Source of the DNA: Bathymodiolus brooksi
Lineage: Eukaryota > Mollusca > Bivalvia > Mytilida > Modiolidae
DNA: 64,000 bases
Assembly (NCBI GenBank): GCA_963680875.1
Contig: OY804589.1
Span: 24,411,853 to 24,475,852 of the forward strand
Reading direction: 5' to 3'
Every line of letters begins with the position of its first letter. The first letter of the stretch is position 1. A model generated the notes under the pieces. It had not been told where the DNA came from, ran no database searches, and was given only the letters and a program-made list of their open reading frames with translations. This document shows, piece after piece, positions 11,691 to 23,930 of this stretch. Made by a program: the position numbers and the translations under genes.

Positions 11691-14490
11691 GAAGGTTCCA
11701 ACTGAACTACGACCGATAGCCACACCCGGTCAGGTTGGCCTGAATCAACAATAACTATTTTGTTAAACAGATTCAACAAATAATCAAAGTTTAAAAACTT
11801 ACAAAATATTAAAAAATGGAATCCGTTAAAGGCCCAAGAGTTCATAGAAAGCATAAATGTCAACAATTTCAATGATCTTTCTGAAAAGCTCAATAATATT
11901 AATCCGGAAGAAATAAACCAGGATTTCATTAACACTTGCACTTCAGATTTATGCCACTTATTTATTTCGGCAGCAAAGAATACATTTGGAACTCGTTCCG
12001 TCTATAAGGGAAAACCAAATATAGTAAAGGGGGATAAACCGTGGTTCAATTTAGATTGCAAATTTGCGCGACAAAATTACCGAAAATTAAAACGAAAGAA
12101 AAAATTATACCCTTGGCAAATTACATCTGAAGAAGTAAATAACGCTGAAAAACACTATGAAAAAACATTAGACAGCAATCTGAAAAAACACGGAAGGAAA
12201 TGTCTAGGCGTATGAAAACTTTACGAAAAAATGATCCGAAAGAATATTGGAAAATTTTAAATACTGGAAAGTCTACTAAACAACCCGATATTGAATTTGA
12301 AGAACTTTTTAATTTCTTCAAAGACTTGAATACTTTAAAGGAAACCAATGAACCGGAAAACACATTGAACTTTGATCCAACAATCACAGCCGAATTAAAT
12401 GAAAATATAAATTCTCCCATTACGAAAGATGAAATCTTTAAAGGGATAAAAAAAACCTTAAAAACAATAAAGCCTTTGGCGATGACCAAGTTATCAATGA
12501 ATATATGAAAACTACTAGTAACCAGTTTGTTGATATTTACGAAAAGCTTTTTAATTTAATTTTTGACACCGGGATTATTCCGGAAAGCTGGTTATTAGGA
12601 ACTATAAAACCATTTTATAAAAATAAAGGTAACAAAAATGACCCCAAAAATTATCGACCGATTACAATTCTCAGCTGTTTGGGTAAACTGTTCACTACAA
12701 TCTTAAATAATAAATTAAATACTTATTCAGAAAGTTTCTTATTGTTGAATGAAAATCAATGTGGTTTCCGTAAAGGCTATTCTACTTTAGATTGTATATA
12801 TAGTATTCATGCCTTTTTTGAGATAATAAAAAAGAAAAAAAAGAAAATGTACTGCGCATTCGTAGACTTCGAAAAAGCATTCGACAATATTTGGAGGGTA
12901 GCATTGTGGTATAAGTTGTTATTAAATAAAATAAATGGAAAAATGTATAATTTTATAGTAAATATGTATAATAGTATTAAATCATGTATTGTTTATAATG
13001 ATAACAAGTCAGATTTCTTTTCAAGTGAAGTGGGCGTTAGACAAGATGTTAACTTGTCCCCTTTCTTATTTGCAGTATTTTTGAATGACTTTGAACAGTT
13101 TATGGAAGACAAGAATATTACAGGTTTAGAAAGTATTTCTAGCGAACTAGAAGCACAATTGGAAATATATTTAAAATTTTTCGCCCTTTTATACGCAGAT
13201 GACACTGTTCTAATGTCAGAGACTTCTGATGGGTTACAAACTTTACTAAATAATTTTTATGAATACAGTAAATTGTGGAAACTTAAAGTAAACATTGACA
13301 AAACAAAAATTATGTTTTTTTCCACGAGCCGAACTGCAGAAAATGTACACTTCCTGTATAATGAAAAAGAAATTGAAACTGAGACCGAATTTAATTATTT
13401 AGGTGTTACTTTTACAAAAAATGGAAAGTTTAAATTAGCAAAACAAAAAAATATTGAAAAAGCTACAAAAGCCATGTATGAAGTTATCAGAAGGGGAACA
13501 AGACATAATCTATCAATCGAATGCTTGTTAGATTTATCTGACAAAATTGTAAAACCTATATTACTATATGGCTGTGAAGTTTGGGGATTTAGTGATAATT
13601 ATGTAATTGAAAAAATTCATTTGAAATTCTGCAAATTAATACTTCACTTGAAGCAAAGCACGCCAAATTTTATGATATACGGCGAGCTTGGTCGCTTTCC
13701 ACTTTACATAGATATAAAAACTAGAGTAATACTTGGTTCAAATTACTTATTGGAAAAGCTTCCAAGCTGTCGGCCATATCTTATAAACTTTTGCATAGTT
13801 TTTTTTGTAATGGAAATATATCTGCTCCTTGGGTAAAATTTGCAAAAGATATATTGGATAATTGTGGCTTATCAAATGTATGGACATTTCAGAATGTGAA
13901 CTTTAATACTGAGTGGGTGATCGCTTATGTGAAATTACGTCTCCGAGATCATTTTTTACAAGAATGGAATAGCAATTTAGAAAATTCCCCAAAGGCATTG
14001 AACTACAGACTTTATAAACAAATATTCGAATTTGAAAACTATTTTAATATTTTAATATTTTAGAAAATAAAGACATTTTCACTTTTTGCAAATTTAGAAC
14101 CACCAATACAAAATTACCCATAGAAACTGGAAGATGGAATAATATCGCAAGGGAAAATAGAAAATGTCAACTCTGTCAAGAAAATCAAATTGGGGACGAA
14201 TTTCATTATATAATGCCTTATTTCCATGACAAAAGAGAATCATGCATTGAAAAGCGGTATTTAACTAGAATTAATGTTTTGAAATTTAAAGAAATAATAG
14301 TAGTAAAACACAATCAAAATTAAGGAAACTCTGTCAGTTGATCAGAAACATTAATTCTAGTTTACTACCTCCTGGGTAATTACTATTGTTATTATTGTAT
14401 TTATTGTTTTTATTTATTTTCTGTATATATTGTATCTCTATACCAATGTATTACGATGGTTTATGAGAATAAAGATTGTATTGTTAAAAC
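11690..14490 (+). mobile_element. Decayed LINE (non-LTR retrotransposon), 5'-truncated
   Basis: Sense-strand remnants run from the linker after the endonuclease (KPWFNLDCKFARQNYRK, about 12,040) through reverse transcriptase to a C-terminal CCHC-like finger (CQLCQENQIGDEFHYI) and a 3' end near 14,490 (AATAAAGATTGTATTG). The endonuclease is missing or unreadable. The style (NYRPITILSCLGKLF, MIYGELGRFPLYI) points to an I/Jockey-group LINE; clade not determined. Confidence 0.85.
12200..14323 (+). pseudogene. LINE ORF2 reverse transcriptase, broken
   Basis: The longest open piece is 12,505-13,836 with NYRPITILSCLG, QCGFRKGYSTLDC, AFVDFEKAFDNIW (first catalytic Asp), LLYADDTVLMSE (catalytic YADD) and KPILLYGCEVWGF. 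A preceding piece, 12,200-12,508, has KNDPKEYWKILN. The frame changes near 12,195, 12,460, 13,780 and 14,060, so this copy is dead. The usual GVRQG box reads GVRQD. Reverse transcription of its own RNA would be its normal role. Confidence 0.85.
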
Positions 14491-15379
14491 GGCAAGCTAT
14501 GACCATTTTGATAATGAATATTTCATGAGAATTATTTAAAAAGAAAAATCGCCTTACCTGTACCTTGAAATAAATTTCCGTGATCACACACACACACTGC
14601 GTTGTATAAATCAAACTGTATTTCTGAAATAAAAAGAAAATATTTTTAATTAGTTAATTAATATCAGAGTTTAAATCTGGTTATAAGCGAACAGCACACG
14701 ATTAAATTATATTAAACTTCAAAACTCACAGAAAAAGAAAAATATTAGAGGACTTACCTTCAAAATAGTGGACGATAAATATTTATAACGTAGACAAGGA
14801 ATAGTCAACAATAAAACAATTTAATAAACTTTTGTGTCACGTTAATTACTTCCTACAAGTTAATCCTCAGGTCCGACCAGATCCTTTCCGTTACGCCTTA
14901 AAACATATCATTTTTCAACCTTAATATTAAACAAATCAAAATTTTTCTTTTATACCGTCTATCAAACAAAATCAAATTCTTCGCCCATAATTTATATTGA
15001 CTTTTTAAATATTTGTGTTTTCTCTTACTACACATTTAACATATTTACTTAAGCTCTAGTTAGAAAAAGAAAAAAAATATTAGAGAACTTACCTTCAAAT
15101 AGTGAATGATAAATATCCAAGTTTATAACGTAGAAAATAAATAGCCAACAATACGTCCGTTCACTTCGACAATTGCTGTAGAAGTGATGGATTTTGAATT
15201 TGAAAAATACAAGTGCAGGGTGCTTCACCGATTGGTTGGAACTGTCGAAGGTTTTCATTGGTTCCGTTTTACCGAATTCATTGGATAGAAAATAAGAGGC
15301 GGCTTCCGATTGGTTCTTAGGATTAATCGGTAGATTTTTTTTCGGTGGGAAACGCTCCCATTGGTCAATTTGAATATTG
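14491..15379. other. Spacer with a duplicated ~80-bp segment
   Basis: 14,735-14,815 and 15,063-15,150 are diverged copies of one segment (AAATATTAGAG.ACTTACCTTC, GATAAATAT, TTATAACGTAGA). On the minus strand each contains GAAG|GTAAGT, a consensus splice donor, which might mark duplicated leader exons; no coding sequence supports this. Confidence 0.45.
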
Positions 15380-15530
15380 GCGGAAAATTACTTACTTCCG
15401 GTTCCCCACTTCCGGTTGTGCATGCGCACGTGATCACTTCCGGTGACGTCACTGCTCCACCGCAAATACGGCTTGAGCTGTGCCCATATACTACTTTCGT
15501 AGCCTGTGCCATTTATATAATTTACTGCAT
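15380..15530. promoter_or_regulatory. Promoter-like CRE/ETS/NRF1 cluster, solo Polinton TIR-like fragment
   Basis: Contains ACTTCCGG (ETS) at 15,394, 15,408 and 15,436, TGTGCATGCGCACGTG (NRF1-like plus E-box) at 15,418-15,431, and TGACGTCA (CRE) at 15,444-15,451. The end, CTTGAGCTGTGCCCATATAC TACTTT at about 15,471, closely parallels the inner TIR sequence CTTGAGCTATCCCGATATAC TACTTT of the Polinton at 29.8 kb. I read it as a relic of a related element or the ancestor of that module. The 85-codon antisense frame here is probably incidental. Confidence 0.55.
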
Positions 15531-15637
15531 CCACTATTCTTTACCAATTAAATCATGGACGAACTATATACAAAAATGTAAACTAGAACCTTATTGATTT
15601 TCATAGGTCGTCCACATGACACCGGAAGCATAGCTAT

Positions 15638-15695
15638 AAGCCGACAGCCCGTTAATCCGACAGTTCGATAGTATGACAATTCGATAGTCCGCCAG
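15638..15695. repeat. Degenerate 'CCGACAGTCCGATAG' short repeat
   Basis: Irregular 15-17 bp units (CCGACAG, TTCGATAGT, CAATTCGATAGTCCG). A similar run in reverse complement lies at 33,250-33,340. Both sit near TATAGTAAAC palindrome clusters. Confidence 0.6.
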
Positions 15696-16019
15696 AGATG
15701 TGCTTGATTTTCACCGTTCACTTTCACCGTTCAAGTAAGAACAGCAACAAAGCTAAAATACGAGTGAACACATAAGAAAGATAGAAAGAATTAGTTTGAC
15801 CAATTTTCTTGCATATTTGTTTGAATTTATACTTGTGAGAAGGAATTTTTCATTCATCTAGGTAAGGAAATAGCAAACTTATGTAATTCCATGATAATCA
15901 CAAAGTGACGACCATACGATGTTCGAGGGGTGGGAGGTATTTTTGGATCAAATTAATATTTTCGTTTTATTTGACGTCTTGGATAGAAGAGCCGATCGGA
16001 ACAATAAGCAAAGGCTGTG

Positions 16020-16185
16020 TATTCCGGTGTCGTATAGTAAACATTCCGCATAGCAAACCTTCCCCCGGAATGTTTACTATATAGTAAACATAGTTAGCTT
16101 TCCCCCTCTGAATATTTGCTATATAGTAAACCTTTCCCCCGGATACTTTACTATATATAGTAAATATTCCCTCGGGGGAAAAAGA
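16020..16185. repeat. Cluster 1 of TTTACTATATAGTAAA palindromes
   Basis: Several copies of a palindrome, (G/C)TTTACTATATAGTAAAC, flanked by GGGGGAA and TTCCCCC-type blocks, give nested hairpins. The beginning TCCGGTGTCGTATAGTAAAC matches the outer edge of cluster 3 (32.9 kb) in reverse complement. Confidence 0.75.
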
Positions 16186-18943
16186 ACTGGGAGCTATAAG
16201 GGCCAAAATCGGTACCACCTCAGATGTCGTTAAAATTTTCTCAAAAATTTATTCACGATATGTGCTTTTCAGAAATAAATACAGTTAGTTAATATGTGTA
16301 TCTAATTCCTCACAGCGGATCGACAAAGTCAGGTAATGAAAAGCACTGGACGTCATTTTTTTTAATACAGAACGTACGTATCATTGTATTGTAATGCATA
16401 TCTTTAAAAACAAAAACAAAAACAAAGCATAATAAAACTCAATAAACAAAGCATAAATTTGACTTAATATGCAATGTTGATTGATTTCAAGAATAAAAAC
16501 ATGTTCCGAAGCTGTATTATGAAATTAAAGTGAACGAATAGTAATGTCGCAACGTCACCCATTTTCGACGGTCTCCTGTTTTCGACGGTTTGTTTCACGT
16601 GATAAAATCTCTCATTATTTTGATCGCTTCATTTGTCAGAGGTTATATTATGATGCTGAAATTGCATGAATGATCGCAAGAAATCTGATCTAAAAATGTC
16701 ATCTTTAAATGTAAGAACTACGTACCACATCTATTATTTCACGTTCAAATTGTAGTTTTTCGTAATTCATTTTTTCATCACCTTAACAAAGCTTTAATCA
16801 TTTAAAAAATATATCTCATACATACCAATTTCGTTTTTATCGTCTGCTATGACATTGATAATGTACATATTGAGGACATATCAATTCAGAAACTTATTAG
16901 CATTGATCTTCGAAAACTGGTCGAAATTTTGGTATTAATCTTAAAAGAAGTAATAGATAGGTTTATTTGGACAATAGAACTTTGTCATATTTGAAATTTT
17001 TTAATACACTTTTTTAACCGTACTTTATTCTTAACGACAACCAATGCGATGATATATTCCAGTACATTTTTACGGACAACCATCACAAATCTATAAACAA
17101 AAATGCCAAGGTGCGGGTTGAGAGAAGTCCAATATTTAAAGATCGCTTTTTTTATAATATGGAAATATTTTGGGAATTGGTGTGAAGCAAAATGTTTAAT
17201 GTGTAACGATTTTAGCTAGGAACCTGTGAGAATTAGTTTAGTTGTTTTGATAAACTGATAACAAACCTTGGAATCAGATATCACATAGAAAGTGGTTGTC
17301 GATAGATAATTGTTTTACAATCAAGTATTTCATATATATTCATGATGAGAACAAGTTTACAACCATATGATTAATCGTGTAGGTAAAATATGTGTCGCTG
17401 CCATGAGTCTATGTATGATTGTTTTGATTTTCACTAGAAAAAGAGGACATGGTAGATATTATTTTGCATTGTGACAAACCAACAACAACACTCCTAATAA
17501 ACTGTTGCTATCAGAATCTGCTGTAAGTTGTCTTTTACGTGTAAGGAGTGTGTCCTTTACATCCCGCGCTAAGGGATGTATTACATTTGTTCCTCATAGC
17601 TGTCTGGTGTCCCTTTCACATAAAGTCGGCGTTTTCCTAGAGGAAGCCATTTGTTATTTTATCTATGCCAAATTCGTAGTCATGTTAAGATTCTAATAAT
17701 AATAGGTTATTATACATTATTATACAGTTATAATTTTAATCCAATCAAAAACACCCATTTAAGACATGTGACCGTACATTATTTTTCCCGTATTGTACAA
17801 CCGGAAGCCGTATTTTTTCCGTATTGGACGTCCAATACGTTTTTTCTCCCATTGTACATTATGTAGGGGAAGTAACTCGTTGGTGTTTGTCTTCTGCTAG
17901 TAAATTATTTTTAATTGTAATCTACAATCAAATTAATTTGTTCGATATTTAACAGTTTGAGGGAAAAGAAAGTTACTTAGAATAATTGTTGATCAGTTAT
18001 TTTGCTGTTTTTAATTCATTTTTAGAGTTTACGAGATCTGTATTGATACAGAACATTTTCTTTTAAAAATATTTCTGATTTAAATTTTCGCAGAAATAAA
18101 TAATTTTGCCAGACTTGGGAAAAAAAACAAATCTGACTAAGGAAAATCAAGCGATATAATAGTTATGTAAAACTGGGTATTGAATGGAACATTTCTGATT
18201 TCATATGTAAAGAATAAAAGATTCCTTATTCCCAAAACTTGTCTGTCCCATGGTAAAACAATAGCCCCTTTTAAGCTTATTTATACCTTATCGGCGACGG
18301 TCGCCCGACCATTGACCGATTGTCGTTCAACAATCGTGCGATTTTCGCTTTCTATTGTTTTTATTAAAAAAGAAAAATGTCTTAGAAAAATCTACTGTAT
18401 ACTAGTTTAACGCCGTCTTTTTTTATTGAAGTACCTGAACTAAGCCAGGAGGGGTCATTTATATGTGTGTTAGGGATATCGAATTTACATATCTCTACGA
18501 TTTTTCTATTGATTGCTGGAACTGTTCAGACAGTGTGCTATATATTTTTTTCATTTTATTATAGATTATGAAAAAAACCCAGCTGAGTTGCAATTGTTAA
18601 AAAAAATATGGTTGTGATTGTCTTCCGTAATTAAAATCGTCAAAATGAAATACAACCGAATCACATGGTGACTTGTTTCAACCTCATTTAAAATATACCT
18701 TGACATTCTTTCATACTTGTACATCACGTTCACGATCTTTTATTACAATACTATTTCACTCAAGTGTACATTTTTTCCTGTTCTAGTTAAAGGACTTTAT
18801 CAAACATAATCATACAGTTTACATGTAATGGCAGTTAATACGCATTTAAGAGCCCCAGCTTTATACTGCTCATGCTCAGCAACGGACCACCTTCGTCAAT
18901 TGTTTTAGCTCATCGATGATCAGGAGGTTCACGGTCGGTGCAA
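16186..18943. other. AT-rich region, no gene recognised
   Basis: Frames up to 76 codons only, none with a motif. A block near 17,720-17,870 has several TATTGTAC/GTATTGGACG words, perhaps a small foldback. Nothing further supported. Confidence 0.5.
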
Positions 18944-18946
18944 TAT

Positions 18947-18985
<39 letters not shown>

Positions 18986-18986
18986 T
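18944..18986 (+). repeat. (ATTT)n microsatellite
   Basis: About 10 uninterrupted TTTA/ATTT repeats. Confidence 0.95.
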
Positions 18987-19317
18987 GCTTTGGTGTCAGT
19001 GTTTCAACTGTTGACAGAATTTTAAATTCAACATGGGTAGACTTATAGAAAGTGTGTAATCGTAAAATTTAGTGGCCAACCATCCCAGTCTGGTGGCAAA
19101 AGAAAAGGTATTGTTGTGATGTGCCTAACGTTGTGTCTGCAATTGACGGAACTTCACATGAGATACAAATTCCATCCAATGAACCCCAACAAAAAACATA
19201 CTTTCAAAAAACCAATTATTGTCATTGATTGATATGAAAAGAAAGTTTATAAACAGTGATAATCATAAATTCCATCAATATCAATAAAACAATTACCTTT
19301 CATCTTAACTGAACTTG

Positions 19318-19552
19318 AGCCGTCGTGGTCGTATGGTAGTTGAATTTACAACTACCTGTGCAATCGTTGCATATCACCACTTAAGTTGTGAGTTTGAACC
19401 CCATTCATGGTGAGGTGTACTCGATAAAACATTATGTGATAAAATTTGTCAATGACTTGCGACAGATCTGTGGATTTCTCTGGGTACTCCAATTTCCGCC
19501 ACAAAAGTAGTAACTGAAATATTTTTGAAAGTGGTGTTAAACACCTAACCTC
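19318..19552 (+). mobile_element. SINE family A, plus strand
   Basis: Full-length family A copy in the transcription sense: GCCGTCGTGGTCGTATGGTA head, B-box-like GAGTTTGAACCCC, GGGTACTCCAATTTCCGCC middle, ending GAAAGTGGTGTTAAACACC. Confidence 0.85.
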
Positions 19553-19963
19553 CAATGGACAAATGATGGATCAAAAGTAGTGCATAACATAAAACACCTT
19601 TGGGTCATAATGTGGCATATCTTTACAAGTACCAATAATACTACAACAATATTGTTTCCCACACAATTATGGGAACTGTTATAAACATATCATGTCATTA
19701 AACAATGTACTGAAAAAGAAACAACTTCACTTTCAATTGTTTTTATTAACAATTAAATTAAATTATCTCCATGATCTCAAAGCTATGTTTCAGTGTTTAC
19801 TGCATCTTATCACATATTTTATTGAAATAACGCCGAATTTGCATGTGTAATAAAAGCATAATTTGCGGCGTGTTATTTGCCTCCGGGACAATAACATTTT
19901 ACGAGGGCAATAACATGTTATCTGCCCTATTGTGGTTTTTATGGACCCTATTCCATGGACAGG

Positions 19964-20066
19964 GGGAAAATTTACTATATAGCAAACATTCCCTCATCCA
20001 TAGCCGATCATTCCCCCCGGATATTTTGCCTTATAGTAAATGTTCCCCCTTAATCCCGATAATTAC
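19964..20066. repeat. Cluster 2 of TATAGTAAA palindromes (left flank of Polinton)
   Basis: GGGGGAAAATTTACTATATA GCAAACATTCCC and TTATAGTAAATGTTCCCCC, the same family as cluster 1. It ends about 55 bp before the Polinton target duplication. Confidence 0.7.
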
Positions 20067-20140
20067 TATTGATTCGGAATTTAGCACCTTAATCGTGTTA
20101 ATTTTAATTGTTATATACCATTAATTATAACCAGGCTCAA

Positions 20141-20255
20141 GCTAGCGACCAATTTCTAGCGACCAATAAGCTAGCGACCAATAAGGCGATATGTTTCAAA
20201 ACCAAAAAAAGAAATAAGAGCAAAATGTACATTTAAAAATTTCTAGCGACCAATA
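20141..20255 (+). repeat. Subterminal CTAGCGACCAAT repeats, left end
   Basis: Four copies of CTAGCGACCAAT within 115 bp of the left terminus. The mirror set ATTGGTCGCTAG is at 32,581-32,695. Such subterminal repeats are plausible integrase or terminal-protein binding sites; this is inference. Confidence 0.85.
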
Positions 20256-20326
20256 ATAAATATATTTCTGTAATTGCACATTCAACACATTGAATCGACA
20301 TCCGGGCATACAGGAAATATTTCTGG

Positions 20327-20364
<38 letters not shown>

Positions 20365-20806
20365 ACAATACAAAGTTGACATTTGACACACCACAGTGGA
20401 AATAAGGCGCAGAATCTCACACAGACACTCATGTGAGTAAAAGACAATACATTTTATGTTCTATTTCCCATGTTCACCCGTACATAAAATATGTCTTCTC
20501 TTTACTGAGCTTAATAACGAAGACAAACATATATTTAGAGATAGCGAGCTTAGAAAACAGTCGGCCAACTTTAAGCAAACTGGATTTGCCAGCGCTTTGT
20601 CAAACAAAATAAAGTCCTAAAATTCCACGTTCACATGAAGACGTCTCATCAATCTACAAAAAAATGTAAATATAGATCATCAGAAAAATATAGCAATACG
20701 TATTATCAAAATAAACAAAATATAAACCCTACATGTGCGTGTAACATTTATTTAATAAATAGTATTATTTTGTTTTATCTATTTATTTTTATATTGTGTA
20801 TTTAAA

Positions 20807-22925
20807 GGTGTCAAACAACTAATTGAATTCACCAGTGCACTTAAGTCAGGTAAAGGCCCAGGCAATACTTTTGATTTAAACCCCAAGTGGCAGTAGGGTC
20901 CCCCCCTCCAAATCCAAATATCAAAGTTGATATTTGACACCCTGCTGTGGGCTTGAGGTGCATTATCCCATTATCCCACCTAGGCACCTAAGTCAGTTAA
21001 AGGCCCGGGCAATACCTTCGACATAAACCCCGAGTGGCAAAGAACTTTGCGTCCTTCGGTAATTTTTCATGGAATATGTATAGGGTCCTCCCCCCCAAAT
21101 CCAAATATCAAGGTTGATATTTGACACCCTGCTGTGGGCTTGAGGTGCATTATCCCACCTAGGCACTTAAGTCAGTTAAAGGCCCGAACAATACCTTTGA
21201 CTTAAGCCCTAAGTGGAAAAGGACTTTGTCGTCCTTCGTTACCTTTTTATGGAATATGCATAGGGTCCCTCCAAATCCAAATATCAAGGCTGTAATTTAA
21301 CACCCTGCTGTGGGCTTGAGGTGCATTATCCCACCTAGGCACTTAAGTCAGTTAAAGGCCCGAACAATACCTTTGACTTAAACCCTAAGTGGAAAAGAAC
21401 TTTGCCGTCCTTCGGTAATTTTTCATGGAATATGCATAAGGTCCCCCCAAATCCAAATATCAAGGCTGTAATTTAACACCCTGCTGTGGGCTTGAGGTGC
21501 ATTATCCCACCTAGGCACTTAAGTCAGTTAAAGGTCCGAGCAATACCTTTGACTTAAACCCTAAGTGGAAAAGAAATTTGCCGTCCTTCGGTAATTTTTC
21601 ATGGGATATGCATAGGGTCCCCCAAATCCAAATATCAAGGCTGTAATTTAACACCCTGCTGTGGGCTTGAGGTGCATTATCCCACCTAGGCACTTAGGTC
21701 AATTAAAGACCCGGGAAATACCTTTAACCTAAGCCCAAAGTGGGCAAGAACTTTGCCGTCCTTGATATATTTTTTATTGGATATTTATAGAGACCCCCCT
21801 CCACAATTGTTTTTCAAATATCAAAATTGATATTTGACACCCTGCTGTGGGCTTGAGGTGCATTATCCCACCTAGACACTTAAGTCAGTTAAAGACCCGG
21901 GAAATACCGTTAACTTAGCCAAAAATGGGCAAGAACTTTGCCGTCCTTGATATATTTTTCATGGGATATTTATAGAGACCCTCCACAATTTGTTTTCAAA
22001 TATCAAAGTTGATATTTGACACCCTGCTGTGAGCTTGAGGTGCATTATCCCGCCTAGGCACTTAAGTCAGTTAAAGACCCGGGAAATACCTTTAACCTAA
22101 GCCCAAAGTGGGCAAGAACTTTGCCGTCCTTGATATAATTTTTATGGGATATTTATAGAGGCCCCCCTCCACAATTGTTTTTCAAATATCAAAATTGATA
22201 TTTGACACCTTGCTGTGGGCTTGAGGTGCATTATCCCACACAGGCACTTAAGTCAGTTAAAGACCCGGGCAATACCTTTAACTTAGCCAAAAGTGGGCAA
22301 GAACTTTGCCGTCTTTGATATATTTTTCATGGATATTTATAGAGACCCCCCTCCACAATTTGTTTTCAAATATCAAAATTGATATTTGACACCCTGCTGT
22401 GGGCTTGAGGTGCATTATCCCACCTAGGCACTTAAGTCAGTTAAAGATCTGGGCAATATCTTTAGCTTAGCTAAAAGTGGACAAGAACTTTACCGTCCTT
22501 GACATATTTTTTATGGGATATGTATAGAGTCCCCCCTCCACAATTGTTTTTCAATTATCAAAATTGATATTTGACACACTGCTGTGGGCTTGATGTGCAT
22601 TATCCCAACTAGGCATTTAAATCAGTTAAAGACCTTGGCAATACCTTTAACCTAAGCCCAAAGTGGGCAAGAACTTTGCCGTCCTTGATATATTTTTTAT
22701 GAGATATCTATAGAAATCCCCTCTGCACAATTTTTTTTCAATTATCAAAATTGATATTTGACACCCTGCTGTGGGCTTGAGGTGTATTATCCCACCTAGG
22801 CACTTAAGTCGGTTAAAGGCCCGGGCAATACCTTTAACTTAGCCCAAAGTGGGCAAGAACTTTGCCGTCCTTGATATATTTTTCATGGGTTATTTATAGG
22901 GTTTCCCCCCAAATCAAAATATTAA
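20807..22925 (+). repeat. Left TIR tandem array, about 11 units of 175-187 bp
   Basis: The block CCCTGCTGTGGGCTTGAGG recurs 11 times, at spacings 187, 176, 176, 175, 186, 182, 186, 184, 185 and 187 bp. Each unit also has CACTTAAGTCAGTTAAAG, GAACTTTGCCGTCCTT and a small palindrome, AAATATCAAnnTTGATATTT. Frames of about 60 codons inside it are repeat by-products. Confidence 0.95.
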
Positions 22926-22979
22926 AGTAGTATATCGGGATAGCTCAAGGCATAGTTCAGGGAGAGCAAAGGGGAGCGG

Positions 22980-23215
22980 GCCATTACGCATGCGTTACTG
23001 GAAGTGACGTCACCGGAAGCGGCCCTGACCGGAATTAAGTCGCATGACCGGAAGTATGTTCTGCGCATGCCTGGAAGTGCATCCCCGCCTTTTGTTCTTA
23101 CTATAGTGGTAGTACAAAATGTACCATTGCTCATGACCGAAAGTAGCATGGTTACCGGATGTGACGTGACCGAAAGTGACGTCACAAGAAGTGACGTCAT
23201 AATACCGAAAGTGGA
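22980..23215 (+). promoter_or_regulatory. Inner-TIR CRE/ETS/NRF1 cluster, left
   Basis: TGACGTCA at 23,005, 23,177 and 23,192, half sites TGACGTGA near 23,162, ETS-type CCGGAAG near 23,013 and 23,049, and NRF1-type GCGCATGC near 23,062. This mirrors 29,580-29,820. At the left it lies beyond the 3' end of the minus-strand cassette, so it is probably the passive copy, or it drives transcription outward or antisense. Confidence 0.7.
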
Positions 23216-23480
23216 TGATTCCCCTTGGGGGTGATCTTAATTGTTCGAGGTGTTGTATAGGACGCCAAAGGTGTTTTCTATCACGTCCGCTTTCTCACTG
23301 TGGTATTTCTACTAAATAACCGAAGAGTCAAATGAATGAAATGGTACATTTGATCCCCTAAGTCACCCAATAGAAGGTCACTGCATTTAACCTGGCTTGT
23401 GACTGGCTCTATATAGAGGTTACATTAACCTTCTTTTTTTTTCTTTTTTTTCTGTTTACTTTACTTTTCTTTTCTTTTTT

Positions 23481-23927
23481 TCATACCACATGTTCAACAA
23501 GTAACAACACAAATTTCTTTGCAATGCCCGTCGCTTCCACGGGATTTTCTAAGAGCCTGGTGACGTCTGTCATGCTATATCCTGCACATCGATGAATGAG
23601 GTAAAAAATGCAATGAAGTCCGCACACGATAGATCCTTCTTCTTGTACTCGAACGGTATTGTAAGTCCATTGAAGGTAATGTTTGTTCATGAAATTGACA
23701 TAAGCGGATTCGTGCGGTGGACGTCCGGTTGGATCGTAGTATTCCCCTCGTGAGTTGGCGTCGATGTATATAGCGCCCCAGTGTTGTCACATTCGATGGT
23801 CTGGAACCGTATTTCCCACAAGGGCCGAAGGTACGTTTAATAGTCTGGGTAATCTGTTTCTGGCATAGACTCCCTTAAACACAGGTCTGGAGTGGGGATG
23901 TTTTTTCAATAGAGTGTCAATCTTTAT
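23481..23927 (-). pseudogene. Adenain-like cysteine protease (maturation protease), broken
   Basis: Cysteine protease of the adenovirus/Polinton maturation type, which cleaves capsid precursors. In order: HPHSRPVFKGVYARNRLP (family N-terminal motif), QHWGAIYID with the catalytic His in HW, ANSRGEYYDPTGRPPHESAY, and EEGSIVCGLHCIFYLIHR with the catalytic Cys region. An in-frame TGA at 23,789-23,787 directly precedes QHW, and there is no ATG in frame at the 5' end. It follows the capsid gene by a few bases. Ends TAA/TGA-type stop at 23,481. Confidence 0.75.
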
Positions 23928-23930
23928 TCA

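Larger units (their letters stand above)
20130..23318 (+). repeat. Left terminal inverted repeat of the Polinton (~3.2 kb)
   Basis: Pairs with 29,485-32,705 along its whole length, from ACCAGGCTCAAG to TGTGGTATTTCTACTAA. Layers from outside in: GCTAGCGACCAAT subterminal repeats, an AT-rich stretch of about 500 bp, the tandem array, and the CRE/ETS/NRF1 block. A run of 33 C at 20,329-20,361 is not matched on the right, where the position holds a short mixed G tract near 32,495. Confidence 0.9.

Noticed and set aside
15255..15512. 85-codon antisense frame starting MAQATKVVYGHSSS
   Set aside because: It coincides with the CRE/ETS/NRF1 cluster and has no recognisable domain; more likely regulatory DNA.
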